From Candidatus Bathyarchaeota archaeon (lineage in GTDB: Archaea > Thermoproteota > Bathyarchaeia > Bathyarchaeales > SOJC01), in the NCBI GenBank assembly GCA_023131225.1, contig JAGLZW010000010.1, positions 1-64,000 on the forward strand: 64,000 bases of DNA, given 5' to 3'. The notes beneath the pieces are model-generated. The model was not told where the DNA came from. It worked only from the letters and a program-made list of their open reading frames with translations, and did no database searches. A program made the translations under genes and the position numbers. The first letter of the stretch is position 1, and the number at the start of each line of letters is the position of its first letter. This document shows, piece by piece, positions 17,888 to 26,152 of this stretch.

Positions 17888-18769
17888 ATTCGAAATTTCT
17901 TTCGTTCAGAGCCTCCACCCCTCAACGAAGTTATTGTGAAGTCTATTCGAAAACTTAAAATTCAACATTCAAAGCTGGAACAGGTGTACATAAGACTTCA
18001 TAAAAGAGATAAAACTCTTTTCAGGGCATGTACCTTCGCGTTAGAAAAAAAGAATAATGCACGCGCCGCGATGTGTGCTAACGAACTGGCAGAGGTTAGA
18101 AAGCTCATAAAGCTGCTTTCCCACACGCAAATCGCGATAGAACGCATAATCATCAGATTAGATACTATCAAAGAACTCAGCACCATAATGGTAGACCTCA
18201 AGCCAGCGTTGAACGCTCTCAAAAACGTCACAACCAACCTAGTCAGCATAATGCCTGACATTGCCTCTGAATTGGACAAAGTCAACAATAGCATACAAGA
18301 AACACTCACCGTAACCAAGCTTTCCTCCGAGCCACCAACCATACTAACTAACATGAAAACTGCTGCTGGACAAGAAATCCTCAAGGAAGTCAACATGGCT
18401 TTGCAACAAAAATTAAATGTACAACTGCCCGAACCACCCGTCTCGGAAGTGTTGCCAAAGATCATGCAACCAGAGCGAATCAAGGAAATGGTTGCTTTGG
18501 TTGCTGCATGCCCACAATCGAGTGGAGACAAGCAGAAAGAAACAACTGAAGCTTTTCTTTCGATTAAAGATGTGAAAATGCAAAGCATCTCCCTCAGAAT
18601 TCAACATTCTGAATCCATGCAAGACAAACTGCTCGAGTACGTTAAGCAATGTAATGGCCAAATAGACGTCACTGAATGTGCACTAAAGTTGAAAATCCCA
18701 CCCAAAGAAGTGGAAAAAACATTGAAAGAACTTGATGCTAAAGGAAAAATAATTATCGGAACATGTTAA
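17888..18769 (+). CDS. cdvB: CdvB, ESCRT-III with C-terminal winged helix; apparent ATT start
   Basis: The Snf7-like core (KLKIQHSKLEQ, RDKTLF, ANELAEVRKLIKLL) is followed by a proline-rich QLPEPPVSEVLP stretch like a MIM2 motif for the Vps4 MIT domain, then a C-terminal winged helix (LLEYVKQCNGQIDV, KIPPKEVEKTLKELD), the CdvA-binding part in known CdvB. The first usual start is GTG 17936, but sixteen codons upstream read as real sequence (FFRSEPPPLNEVIVKSIRK) and align with PPGPLKPRLDTAIRR of the paralogue at 16411. The only SD, GGAGGG, is eight nt before an ATT at 17888. I place the start there; GTG 17936 is the conservative choice. Confidence 0.88.
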   Translation: MRNFFRSEPPPLNEVIVKSIRKLKIQHSKLEQVYIRLHKRDKTLFRACTFALEKKNNARAAMCANELAEVRKLIKLLSHTQIAIERIIIRLDTIKELSTIMVDLKPALNALKNVTTNLVSIMPDIASELDKVNNSIQETLTVTKLSSEPPTILTNMKTAAGQEILKEVNMALQQKLNVQLPEPPVSEVLPKIMQPERIKEMVALVAACPQSSGDKQKETTEAFLSIKDVKMQSISLRIQHSESMQDKLLEYVKQCNGQIDVTECALKLKIPPKEVEKTLKELDAKGKIIIGTC

Positions 18770-19932
18770 AAATGAGTGCTTCTCAAGAACTTGAAAAAGC
18801 AGCGACAAACTACGCGTCCGAAGCTGTTAGATTGGACAAACAAGGCTCAAGGGGAATGGCTATCACGATGTACCAGAGAGCCATAGAAACGCTACTAAGA
18901 ATAGTACACTTGTATCCTGACTATGGCTTAAACAAAGTCTACATACAACGTGCAATGGCATATCAAGAAAGAGTCAAAGTGCTACAAGGCGGAATGCCTC
19001 TAAGGCCAGATGTAGAGAAAAGACCTGCCGACACTACAGAACCTCAAGAAGCTGGAAAAGCAAGCTACGATGAACTAATAATGCAGGAAAAACCTAACGT
19101 AAAATGGCCTGATGTCGTCGGTCTGGAACCAGCGAAAAAAGCCATAAAAGAAGCAATCGTTTACCCAGTTCAGAGACCAGATCTGTTCCCCCTAGGATGG
19201 CCCCGAGGAATACTCCTCTTTGGACCACCGGGCTGCGGAAAGACTTTGCTGGCAGCCGCTGTCGCCACAGAAATAGACAGCAACTTCATATCTGTTGACG
19301 CAGCGTCAATAATGTCCAAGTGGTTAGGAGAAGGCGAGAAGAATGTCGCGCAACTTTTTGCATCTGCGAGAAAGTCTGCTAATAATGGGAAACCTTCCAT
19401 CGTGTTCATTGACGAACTAGACTCTTTGATGGGAAGACATTCTAGTGAAGTTGGCGGGGAAGTTCGTGTACGAAACCAATTTCTTAAGGAAATGGACGGT
19501 GTTATTGATAAAGGTAAAAGTCTGCACGCATACGTAATAGGTGCTACGAATCGACCTTGGGATCTGGATTGGCCATTTATCAGAAGATTTCAGAAGAGAA
19601 TCATAGTGCCATTGCCTAACCATCATTCAAGGCTGCAGATGTTTAAACTTTACACCAGTCATTTGAACCTGAACCCAAACATGAGTCTTCACGAATTGGC
19701 CAGGCTTTCAGAAGGGTTTTCAGGAAGTGATATAAAAGACTGTTGTCAGTCAGCCTACTTGAGAGTCATCGGTGAATTCTTCGAGTCTGGACGAGTAAAT
19801 GATAAACGAGCTAAGCCTAGACCCGTAACTATGGACGACTTTCGACAAATACTTGAAGATCGGAAGCCAAGCGTTTCCCTTGACATGGTTGCATCCTACA
19901 CCAAATGGTTTGACGCTTTTAAGGCACTCTAG
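18763..19932 (+). CDS. cdvC: CdvC / Vps4-type AAA ATPase
   Basis: ATPase of 389 residues that remodels ESCRT-III filaments. The N-terminal MIT domain (about 5-75, three helices with QGSRGMAITMYQRAIETLLR) is followed by a linker and one AAA module: Walker A GPPGCGKT (154-161), Walker B IVFIDELDS (213-221), and RPWDLDWPFIRRF with the arginine fingers. A Vps4-like C-terminal helix closes the protein. It overlaps cdvB by seven nt if ATG 18763 is used, or starts at ATG 18772. The overlap indicates coupled translation with its substrate. Confidence 0.95.
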   Translation: MLKMSASQELEKAATNYASEAVRLDKQGSRGMAITMYQRAIETLLRIVHLYPDYGLNKVYIQRAMAYQERVKVLQGGMPLRPDVEKRPADTTEPQEAGKASYDELIMQEKPNVKWPDVVGLEPAKKAIKEAIVYPVQRPDLFPLGWPRGILLFGPPGCGKTLLAAAVATEIDSNFISVDAASIMSKWLGEGEKNVAQLFASARKSANNGKPSIVFIDELDSLMGRHSSEVGGEVRVRNQFLKEMDGVIDKGKSLHAYVIGATNRPWDLDWPFIRRFQKRIIVPLPNHHSRLQMFKLYTSHLNLNPNMSLHELARLSEGFSGSDIKDCCQSAYLRVIGEFFESGRVNDKRAKPRPVTMDDFRQILEDRKPSVSLDMVASYTKWFDAFKAL

Positions 19933-20056
19933 TTTGAAAAAATGGCTTCGGGGAGGCATCGGAAAGATTTGAAGAAATTTGCACCTTACTTATTTAACAG
20001 TAAGCGAAACCTCCTTTCTCCCTTCGGCAAATGTCCTCAGATCCCGGAAAAGCCTC

Positions 20057-20578
20057 TCAAAGCCTAATTTTTTTCTCAACAGCTTCTACAAGTTTTCCTG
20101 GTTCTTCAAGAATATCTACGACAGGTACGCCTAGACTTTTTGCTGCCAAAGCTGCAGAACCCGTAAATGCAATTATTAGTCCAAAACGTTTTAATGCCTC
20201 TATAGCTTCGTCAAATGTTTTGACAGCTACTATTTTGAGCACTGTTGGTTCTTGTTCAACTAAACTTCCAAAACCTTCAAGAATAACAAAATCAGTGCTG
20301 TTTTGGCAGTTTTTAACAATTTCTTTAAGGCTTAGTTTTGCAGTGTCACCTTTCTTGATGATACTCAGTTCTTTAGCAGCGACTATCACTATTGTTTTTG
20401 CGCCTGCTTGTGCGTGCCGCCAAGAGTCTTTCCCCTTAACATCTATTGTGAAGTCTGGTTCAGAAACATGCTTGATAGTGGCAACACGATGCCGATGTCT
20501 TGTTAAGCCTCTGACGAGAGCCTCTATCGTTGTTGTCTTGCCTGATTTTTTGCTTCCAATCACCGCGATAACAATCAT
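20057..20578 (-). CDS. mobB: Molybdopterin-guanine dinucleotide biosynthesis protein MobB
   Basis: P-loop GTPase-like protein of 173 residues with Walker A GSKKSGKTT near residues 8-16, the MobB block HRHRVATIKHVSE, and DFVILEGFGSL. MobB assists MobA in attaching GMP to molybdopterin, so molybdo- or tungsto-enzymes should be present elsewhere in the genome. It is 70 nt downstream of the CitG-like gene on the same strand and convergent with cdvC. The plus-strand frame through the same DNA is an artefact. Confidence 0.9.
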   Translation of the reverse strand: MIVIAVIGSKKSGKTTTIEALVRGLTRHRHRVATIKHVSEPDFTIDVKGKDSWRHAQAGAKTIVIVAAKELSIIKKGDTAKLSLKEIVKNCQNSTDFVILEGFGSLVEQEPTVLKIVAVKTFDEAIEALKRFGLIIAFTGSAALAAKSLGVPVVDILEEPGKLVEAVEKKIRL

Positions 20579-20647
20579 GGGAGAACCAACGTTGTCGATG
20601 CACCTAAAAGAAACGGTTTCAATTAAAATATTCGCTCTTGAAAGGCT

Positions 20648-21670
20648 TCACGGGCGATAACCATCCAGAAGGCTTACGGCTAAAACTGCAGATATAATGT
20701 CAGCAGTTGTACCAGGGTTATATTGATTAGTTGGCCCACGCAGCTTCTTATCGAAGCCAGAAAGCTTTTCTCTACCAAGAGTTGTTGCTAAACCGCCCGA
20801 AATCAACACTTCATTTGCTTGTTCAGAAATTTCTTTCGCTCTCTCTAAGCCAACTTTTCGGGCGACAAGTGTATCAGGAACCATTGAAAGTATTTTGAGG
20901 AAAGTTTGAACTATTGCAGTGTTTAAATTATTTGCCTCCTTGAGTTGCTGAGTGAAATATGGCAAGCCGGCTTCAAAGGTTATAGGATAATTTTCTACCC
21001 ATTCTCTTGAAACAGAGTCGTAGGGTGCTGAAATTCTGAAAATATCATAGAGAGTTATGTTCTCTTCTAGGATTCTTTCCTTTGAGTATGGGTCGTTCAC
21101 GTCGAGAGTTGGCGCTTCACCAACTAAACCATTCGGATTGGCTATGTTTATTGCTTCATAGACCGCCACTGCATCTAATGACGTGGTTGACTCTACGACT
21201 AGTTTTATGTTTTCTCTCAGTCGGGAAATAGAAAGTTCGTCTCTTTCAGCCAACGTCATTCCGGCTGCTGCAGCGATTGGGGAAAGCAGAAGAACTGTGC
21301 CTAGCAACGTGTTGTTCCCATGTTGCCAAGCATTAATACTCACCACCGATTCCTTTATAATTTTTCCAATGCCCATTTCGTTTAGGTCATTTTTTTTATC
21401 GAAAATCATGATTCCCTGTTGAGCAGCTCGTGCAAAACTAGGTTCAACGGCTACGGCGGAAGCCAAAAAATGTTCATACCGTGTGCTTTTAAAATTTGCT
21501 GTTTTATTAACGTTTCCAGGCTTGTTTGCACTAACTTCTAAGAGGACAGCCAGTTGAAGACAGCTGGAAATGTACTTTGTTGTTTTACAAATGTCTCGCT
21601 GCAAGGGACAGGCCTTTCTAAAACGTGGTGCAGAAGTTTTATTAACGTTGTGCAAAAATCTACAAAGCAA
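20648..21670 (-). CDS. CitG-like triphosphoribosyl-dephospho-CoA synthase family protein
   Basis: Protein of the CitG/MdcB family. Family hallmarks are EVSANKPGNVNK near the N-terminus, the middle GNNTLLGTVLLLSPIAAAAG, and the end GPTNQYNPGTTADIISA. Bacterial CitG makes the prosthetic-group precursor of citrate lyase; archaeal members usually lie outside such operons and their substrate is unsettled. The first 30 residues to 21670 look unlike family members; a TTG at 21604 or a later start near the KYISSCLQLA helix may be right. It runs divergently from the ECF-like gene and precedes mobB. Confidence 0.82.
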   Translation of the reverse strand: MLCRFLHNVNKTSAPRFRKACPLQRDICKTTKYISSCLQLAVLLEVSANKPGNVNKTANFKSTRYEHFLASAVAVEPSFARAAQQGIMIFDKKNDLNEMGIGKIIKESVVSINAWQHGNNTLLGTVLLLSPIAAAAGMTLAERDELSISRLRENIKLVVESTTSLDAVAVYEAINIANPNGLVGEAPTLDVNDPYSKERILEENITLYDIFRISAPYDSVSREWVENYPITFEAGLPYFTQQLKEANNLNTAIVQTFLKILSMVPDTLVARKVGLERAKEISEQANEVLISGGLATTLGREKLSGFDKKLRGPTNQYNPGTTADIISAVLAVSLLDGYRP

Positions 21671-21674
21671 GGTA

Positions 21675-22394
21675 ATGGTCTACACTGGGTTGTTTAGCAT
21701 GAGACTGTCAACTGTTAATATCGCTTTAATAGCCACTTTTGCGGCTTTGCAAGCTCTTCTCACAAGTTTTCCCTTTACAATCACAATAGGTGTTTCGGGT
21801 CAAATAACGCTTGGCATTGTAGGGGGTTCTCTTATCGGTATTTTGCTTGGCCCAATTATCGGCGGGTCAGCTGTGTCAATAGGGTCTCTTGTCGGCGTTT
21901 TTCTAAATCCTGCAGGTGCGATTTTCGGCATTTTCACAGTGATTCCTCCGTTTTTTGGGGCATTTGGAGCTGGTTGCATCAAAATCAAGAGAGGATACGT
22001 AGTTGGGGCAGTTATCCTCGCTTCACTTTTGGTGTTCTATGCACATCCCTTTGGCAGGGAAGCTTTCATGTACCCTTGGCTCCATATTGTCGCTATGATA
22101 GTTGCCTTCTCGCCCTTTGCATATCTGGCTGGATCAACTTTTAGTTCGTCTAAATCTGCAAAGTTGATATTCGGTGTTGCGGTTGCTGCGTTCGTCGGTG
22201 TTTTAACTGATAATATAACGGGCAGTGCCTTAGCAATGTGGTATTTTTCGCCGATTTTAACACCAGAAATATGGCTTTCAGTAATGTTTGTTTATCCCGT
22301 GGAGAGAATGGTTGCCCTAATTCTGGTGACAATCATTACCACGCCAGTTTACCACAGCCTGAGAAAAGCTGGGTTTATTGATCTACTCGAATAG
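21675..22394 (+). CDS. ECF-transporter S-component-like membrane protein
   Basis: Membrane protein of about 240 residues with six or seven hydrophobic segments. The first helix (NIALIATFAALQALLTSF) followed by a glycine-rich segment (GIVGGSLIGILLGPIIGG, GSLVGVFLNPAGAIFG) resembles substrate-binding S components of energy-coupling-factor vitamin transporters. No ATPase or T subunit is adjacent, as is usual where S components share one energising module. ATG 21675 or ATG 21699 can be the start; frames further upstream overlap the CitG-like gene. The substrate is unknown. Confidence 0.68.
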   Translation: MVYTGLFSMRLSTVNIALIATFAALQALLTSFPFTITIGVSGQITLGIVGGSLIGILLGPIIGGSAVSIGSLVGVFLNPAGAIFGIFTVIPPFFGAFGAGCIKIKRGYVVGAVILASLLVFYAHPFGREAFMYPWLHIVAMIVAFSPFAYLAGSTFSSSKSAKLIFGVAVAAFVGVLTDNITGSALAMWYFSPILTPEIWLSVMFVYPVERMVALILVTIITTPVYHSLRKAGFIDLLE

Positions 22395-22524
22395 AGATTT
22401 TACTATGATCTTTATGGTTTCCTTTTGGAGAAGGTTCTGCAACAACTCGAAAACAGTTCTCAATTCCAAAGGGAATCAAATATAGCTTTAATTGTTTTCA
22501 GTTATTTTCTAACGGAGAGTAGAA

Positions 22525-23538
22525 ATGAAAGCCCGAGAAGGTGACTTGCTTGAAACGCCAGACGGAATTGTCTTTGATGTTAAGGGGATAATTCATCCTC
22601 CCGACAGAATTATTGCTTTTCCCCGTTTCATTCCAGACCCTCATGGAAACCGCAAACGAGGAGATAGAATTTACAGAAAAGTTTATGCTCTTTCCGAACG
22701 CTACGAGCTTCTCAAAGAACGGTTTCCTCAATATTTAGTCTCTGACCTTGTTTTTGGTGAACGCCTTAGTGAAATCCCAAAAGAAGACATAAGATGTTAT
22801 TATAATCCAGTTGATCGCCTACGGGAATTTCGTGATTGTGGCGAGTTGGATGAATTAGAAGCTGATGCTTTGTGTTTTGCTGAGCTTTTGCAGAACCACT
22901 CAGATATTCGTAGGAATAAATTGGGCATTTCCGGCTCTCTTCTAGTTCAGTTGCATACTCTCAAATCAGATATCGACCTAATAGTCTATGGAAAGAGAAG
23001 CTGCTTTAAAGTGTATGAAGCACTACAATCAATGATGAAAGAAAAGAAAAGCCTAGTGAAAGCGTATACACAAGAAGAGCTAAGAAACCTCTATGGTTTC
23101 CGTTCAAAGGACACAGAAATGTCCTTTGACGATTTTGTCACGATAGAGTGCAGAAAGGTTTTGCAGGGCAAGTTTCTGCAACACGACTTTTACATACGAT
23201 GTGTAAAGGATTGGAACGAAATAGAAGAACGCTACGGTGATGTTGTTTACAAAAGAGTCGGCTACGCGAAAATTAAGGCAACGATTTCAGATGATTCAGA
23301 AGCCATATTTACCCCCTGTCGCTATTCGGTGGACCACGTGCAGCTGCTGAAAGGAACGTGTGAAGAAGTAGTGTCAGAGGTTGCGTCTTTTCGAGGAAGA
23401 TTTTGCGAGCAGGCAGGAGAAGGGGAAACTGTGATTGCTCAAGGGAAAGTTGAAAGAGTGCAAAAGAAAAATAGTGATACATTTTTTAGGCTTCTTCTGG
23501 GAGGCAAACCATCAGACTTCATGGTGCTAGAAAGGTGA
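22525..23538 (+). CDS. Predicted nucleotidyltransferase, first of a tandem pair
   Basis: Protein of 337 residues of a family widespread in archaea. The N-terminal 90 residues (REGDLLETPDGIVFDVKG, PPDRIIAFPRF) form a family-specific domain. A polymerase-beta-like core then shows GISGSLLVQLHTLKSDIDL (about 132-150), the GS and DxD signature of this fold. The C-terminus (YRVDHVQLL and beta-rich part) is also family-specific. No target RNA or protein is known to me. SD GGAGAG precedes the ATG. Its stop overlaps the start of its paralogue by four nt, so the pair is translated together. Confidence 0.8.
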   Translation: MKAREGDLLETPDGIVFDVKGIIHPPDRIIAFPRFIPDPHGNRKRGDRIYRKVYALSERYELLKERFPQYLVSDLVFGERLSEIPKEDIRCYYNPVDRLREFRDCGELDELEADALCFAELLQNHSDIRRNKLGISGSLLVQLHTLKSDIDLIVYGKRSCFKVYEALQSMMKEKKSLVKAYTQEELRNLYGFRSKDTEMSFDDFVTIECRKVLQGKFLQHDFYIRCVKDWNEIEERYGDVVYKRVGYAKIKATISDDSEAIFTPCRYSVDHVQLLKGTCEEVVSEVASFRGRFCEQAGEGETVIAQGKVERVQKKNSDTFFRLLLGGKPSDFMVLER

Positions 23539-24590
23539 TTTTAAAAGAACGGGACCTCAGAGACCGCGATTTTATAAGCACAAAAGAAGACCTCCTCTTC
23601 TGCGTTGTAGGCCCATACCATCCCGCTGACCGCGTGATTAGCTATTTGAAATACTTGCCCGATCTAGAGGGTAAATGGCGGAAGGGAAAGGACCGGTTTA
23701 AACGCATAATGCGGGCATACACAATTCCAAGTTTGCTGGAAACTTTTGACTTTTTGAAAGTCTCCTACCCCAAATACTTGTTTTTCTCTTCGGTCTATAA
23801 CATTACGATGACTGCTGTTCCACGAGAATATATAACGAAACACTTCAAACCTGAAGAGAAGCTAGCAAGGCTTTTCAGAAAGTCGCGCCTTGACTCTTTG
23901 CAAAGGAAAGTTGTTCGTTTTGTGTCTTTGCTATCTGAACTAAGCGGTATTTCAGTTGACGATTTTGGCGTCACAGGCTCGATACTGTTGGGCATTCACA
24001 ATCCAGTCTTTTCAGACATGGACATCACTATGTATGGAGTGGAGAGTAGCTACGCAGTGAAGGGCGCCTTAACTGGAGTGTGCTCAACTGGGAACTTCGG
24101 TGTTGGACGTTTTGAAGAAGAAAAACTTAGGAATTGGTATATAAACAAGACACGTAATCACTCAATTAGTTTAGCTGAAGCTGAACGAATCTACAAGCGA
24201 AAATGGAACATTGGTGTATTTGAAGGAACTCTTTTCTCTGTACATCCCGTAAAGACGGAACAAGAGCTTACGGAGAAGTATGGCGATAAAACATATCATC
24301 CCGTTAAAACAGTGACTATACAAGCGGTTGTTGTTGACAGCAAGGACAGCATATTCCTTCCAGCCTTTTATCGAGTTAGAGAGGTTGAGGTTAAAGAAGA
24401 TGTTGAGGCGGATATTGAAGAAGTGGTTTCCTATGAGGGGCTTTATGACAGTCTTGCAGAGAAAGGTGAGGAAATTGAAGTTAAGGGAAAACTTGAACAC
24501 GTTATTGATAATCGAACTGGAAGGGAATATGACAGGGTTCTGGTGGGTTCACCTGAAGGAAAAGGCGGAGAATATATAAAACCGCTTTAG
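23535..24590 (+). CDS. Predicted nucleotidyltransferase, second of a tandem pair
   Basis: Paralogue of the preceding gene, 351 residues, with the same blocks in the same order: KEDLLFCVVGPYHPADRVI near the start, FGVTGSILLGIHNPVFSDMDI in the middle (GS then DxD-type acidic pair), and a similar beta-rich end. The two differ at most other positions, so the duplication is old. GTG start overlaps the previous stop. A heterodimer in which the two copies have split roles is plausible but is only inference. Confidence 0.8.
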   Translation: MILKERDLRDRDFISTKEDLLFCVVGPYHPADRVISYLKYLPDLEGKWRKGKDRFKRIMRAYTIPSLLETFDFLKVSYPKYLFFSSVYNITMTAVPREYITKHFKPEEKLARLFRKSRLDSLQRKVVRFVSLLSELSGISVDDFGVTGSILLGIHNPVFSDMDITMYGVESSYAVKGALTGVCSTGNFGVGRFEEEKLRNWYINKTRNHSISLAEAERIYKRKWNIGVFEGTLFSVHPVKTEQELTEKYGDKTYHPVKTVTIQAVVVDSKDSIFLPAFYRVREVEVKEDVEADIEEVVSYEGLYDSLAEKGEEIEVKGKLEHVIDNRTGREYDRVLVGSPEGKGGEYIKPL

Positions 24591-24618
24591 ACCTACTGCC
24601 GCATTGTTGCCAGGGAAA

Positions 24619-24644
24619 ACCTTAAATACGCTGTAATATCACAG
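24619..24644 (+). promoter_or_regulatory. TATA-like box with adjacent palindromic operator
   Basis: CCTTAAATA (24620-24628) is a good archaeal TATA-type box and is directly followed by CTGTAATATCACAG (24631-24644), a palindrome with 12 of 14 matching positions. Overlap with the start-site region fits repression by the dimeric winged-helix protein encoded at 24885. Confidence 0.5.
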
Positions 24645-24682
24645 TATTTTTAATAATATTGCCAAAAGAGGTGCATGAATGT

Positions 24683-24838
24683 ATGTGTAAGGAAGAGAAA
24701 AAATGCGAATTCAAAGATGACCTTAAAGGCTGTGCATTGAAACATATAAGCGAAGCACGGAAGCTTATCTCAAACGGCAAACTCGAAGACGCTGATACCG
24801 AACTGTCTCATGTTGAGAAGCATTTAGAAGAGACGTAG
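24683..24838 (+). CDS. Small acidic/basic helical protein, 51 residues
   Basis: Short gene starting at ATG 24683 with GAGGTG nine nt upstream (a GTG at 24671 is also in frame). The product has a cysteine-containing start (MCKEEKKCEFKDDLKGC) and two helices (ALKHISEARKLIS, DADTELSHVEKHLEE). Similar tiny proteins occur beside archaeal ArsR-type regulators as I remember, but I cannot name the family. It is the first gene after the palindromic promoter and 46 nt before the regulator, so it is probably in the same operon. Confidence 0.65.
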   Translation: MCKEEKKCEFKDDLKGCALKHISEARKLISNGKLEDADTELSHVEKHLEET

Positions 24839-24884
24839 AAACACCATTACAGATACCTCAGACGAATCTCCACAGGTGACTTTG

Positions 24885-25232
24885 ATGTGCAGTGGTAAAT
24901 GCAATAGTTGCGACTTTAAGGTGTTCAACAGGCTTCAAAAGTACTTCAGAGCTCTTCACTGTCCCACTCGGTGGATTATTATTCGCCTTTTAGGAGATGA
25001 AGCTCGCAGCACAAATGAAATTTTTGAAGGTTTAAAGGAAGCTGGAGAACGACTTTCAAGGTCAGGACTTTATTACCATCTCTCTGAGTTGGAAGAAGCT
25101 GGCATCGTTGAATTTGCTGAATACCGAGAGGTTGGAGGAGGCGCTCCCGAAAAGGTGTGGCGACTAAAAACAAAAGAAATCAAGATTAACCTCTTAACTG
25201 ACTTGCCAGAGGTGTCGGGTCACGACCAGTGA
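24885..25232 (+). CDS. Winged-helix regulator with N-terminal cysteine cluster
   Basis: Transcription factor of 115 residues. It begins MCSGKCNSCDF, with cysteines 2, 6 and 9 placed like a metal or redox site, then the winged helix: ALHCPTRWIIIRLLGDE, STNEIFEGLKEAG, SRSGLYYHLSELEEAG and a wing. ATG 24885 is preferred because GGTGA is five nt upstream. Next to an ABC exporter and behind a palindromic operator it is likely the local repressor. Metal sensing is inferred from the cysteines only. Confidence 0.8.
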   Translation: MCSGKCNSCDFKVFNRLQKYFRALHCPTRWIIIRLLGDEARSTNEIFEGLKEAGERLSRSGLYYHLSELEEAGIVEFAEYREVGGGAPEKVWRLKTKEIKINLLTDLPEVSGHDQ

Positions 25233-26151
25233 GAACGCTGTAGAGGTTTCAAATCTGACAAAATGCTTCGGTGAGCTGCTGGCTGTTGACAACATTAGTT
25301 TTCAGGTTAAAAGGGGCGAGTTTTTTGGCTTCTTGGGGCCTAATGCTGCAGGTAAAACCACTACAATCCGAATGCTCACTGGTGTAATCAAGCCAGATGA
25401 AGGTACCGCTTCAATATTAAGTTATGACATTCTAAGAGAAGGCCTTAAAACTAAGCAGTTGATGGGAATCGTCCCTGAAATGGCAAATGCCTATGTGGAC
25501 CTTTCAGCCTGGAACAACCTCATGCTAGTTGGAGAATTGTATGGAGTTTCTAAGCTGCAAAGACAGGAAAGGGCCAGCAAACTTTTGAAGGAATTTAAAT
25601 TATATGAGCGGAGGAAGCACCTTGTCCGAGGTTTTTCTAGGGGAATGAAACAGAAACTACTGCTGTGTATGGCATTGATTAATGAGCCTAAAATCCTTTT
25701 CTTGGACGAGCCGACCTCTGGCTTAGATGTGGGGAGTCAACGCTTAATGAGAGACATGATTCGAGAACTTAATAGAAATGGCATTACCATATTTTTGACA
25801 ACACACAATATGGAAGAGGCCAATCAACTTTGCGATAGGATAGCAATTATCAACCATGGCAAAATTGCAGCAATTGACAACCCAGAGAAGCTTCGGTTGC
25901 GAAGTAGTGGATTGCAGTCGATTGAAGTTAGCTTTGATAAGGCTGTGAGCATTGAGGAGTTGTCGAAGATTCGCGGTGTCAGTGAAGCAAAAAAGACGGG
26001 AGATAAAATACGGCTCTATGTAGACGAGACAAGTGATGTATTAGACAAGCTGATTGATTTTGCACGCTTAAAAAGACTCAAAATAATTTCCCTCAACACT
26101 CTCGCACCAACCTTAGAAGACGTTTTTCTTAAACTCGTGAAGGAAAGTTAA
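25222..26151 (+). CDS. ABC exporter ATPase, apparent ACG start
   Basis: ATP-binding subunit with the full ABC order: VEVSNLTKCFGELLAV, Walker A GPNAAGKTT, signature SRGMKQKL, Walker B ILFLDEPTSGLD and H-loop LTTHN, plus a C-terminal extension typical of drug or natA-type exporters. The first usual start (TTG 25333) would cut away the beta strands before Walker A. Back to the in-frame stop at 25195 there is no ATG, GTG or TTG. An ACG at 25222 lies eight nt after GAGGTG and gives the expected N-terminus; CTG 25198 has no SD. It overlaps the regulator end by 11 nt. Confidence 0.85.
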   Translation, partial: TTSENAVEVSNLTKCFGELLAVDNISFQVKRGEFFGFLGPNAAGKTTTIRMLTGVIKPDEGTASILSYDILREGLKTKQLMGIVPEMANAYVDLSAWNNLMLVGELYGVSKLQRQERASKLLKEFKLYERRKHLVRGFSRGMKQKLLLCMALINEPKILFLDEPTSGLDVGSQRLMRDMIRELNRNGITIFLTTHNMEEANQLCDRIAIINHGKIAAIDNPEKLRLRSSGLQSIEVSFDKAVSIEELSKIRGVSEAKKTGDKIRLYVDETSDVLDKLIDFARLKRLKIISLNTLAPTLEDVFLKLVKES

Positions 26152-26152
26152 G

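Noticed and set aside
20031-20660. Long plus-strand frame over mobB
   Set aside because: It is the antisense of a clear MobB gene; its translation is serine- and threonine-rich without motifs and has no ribosome binding site.
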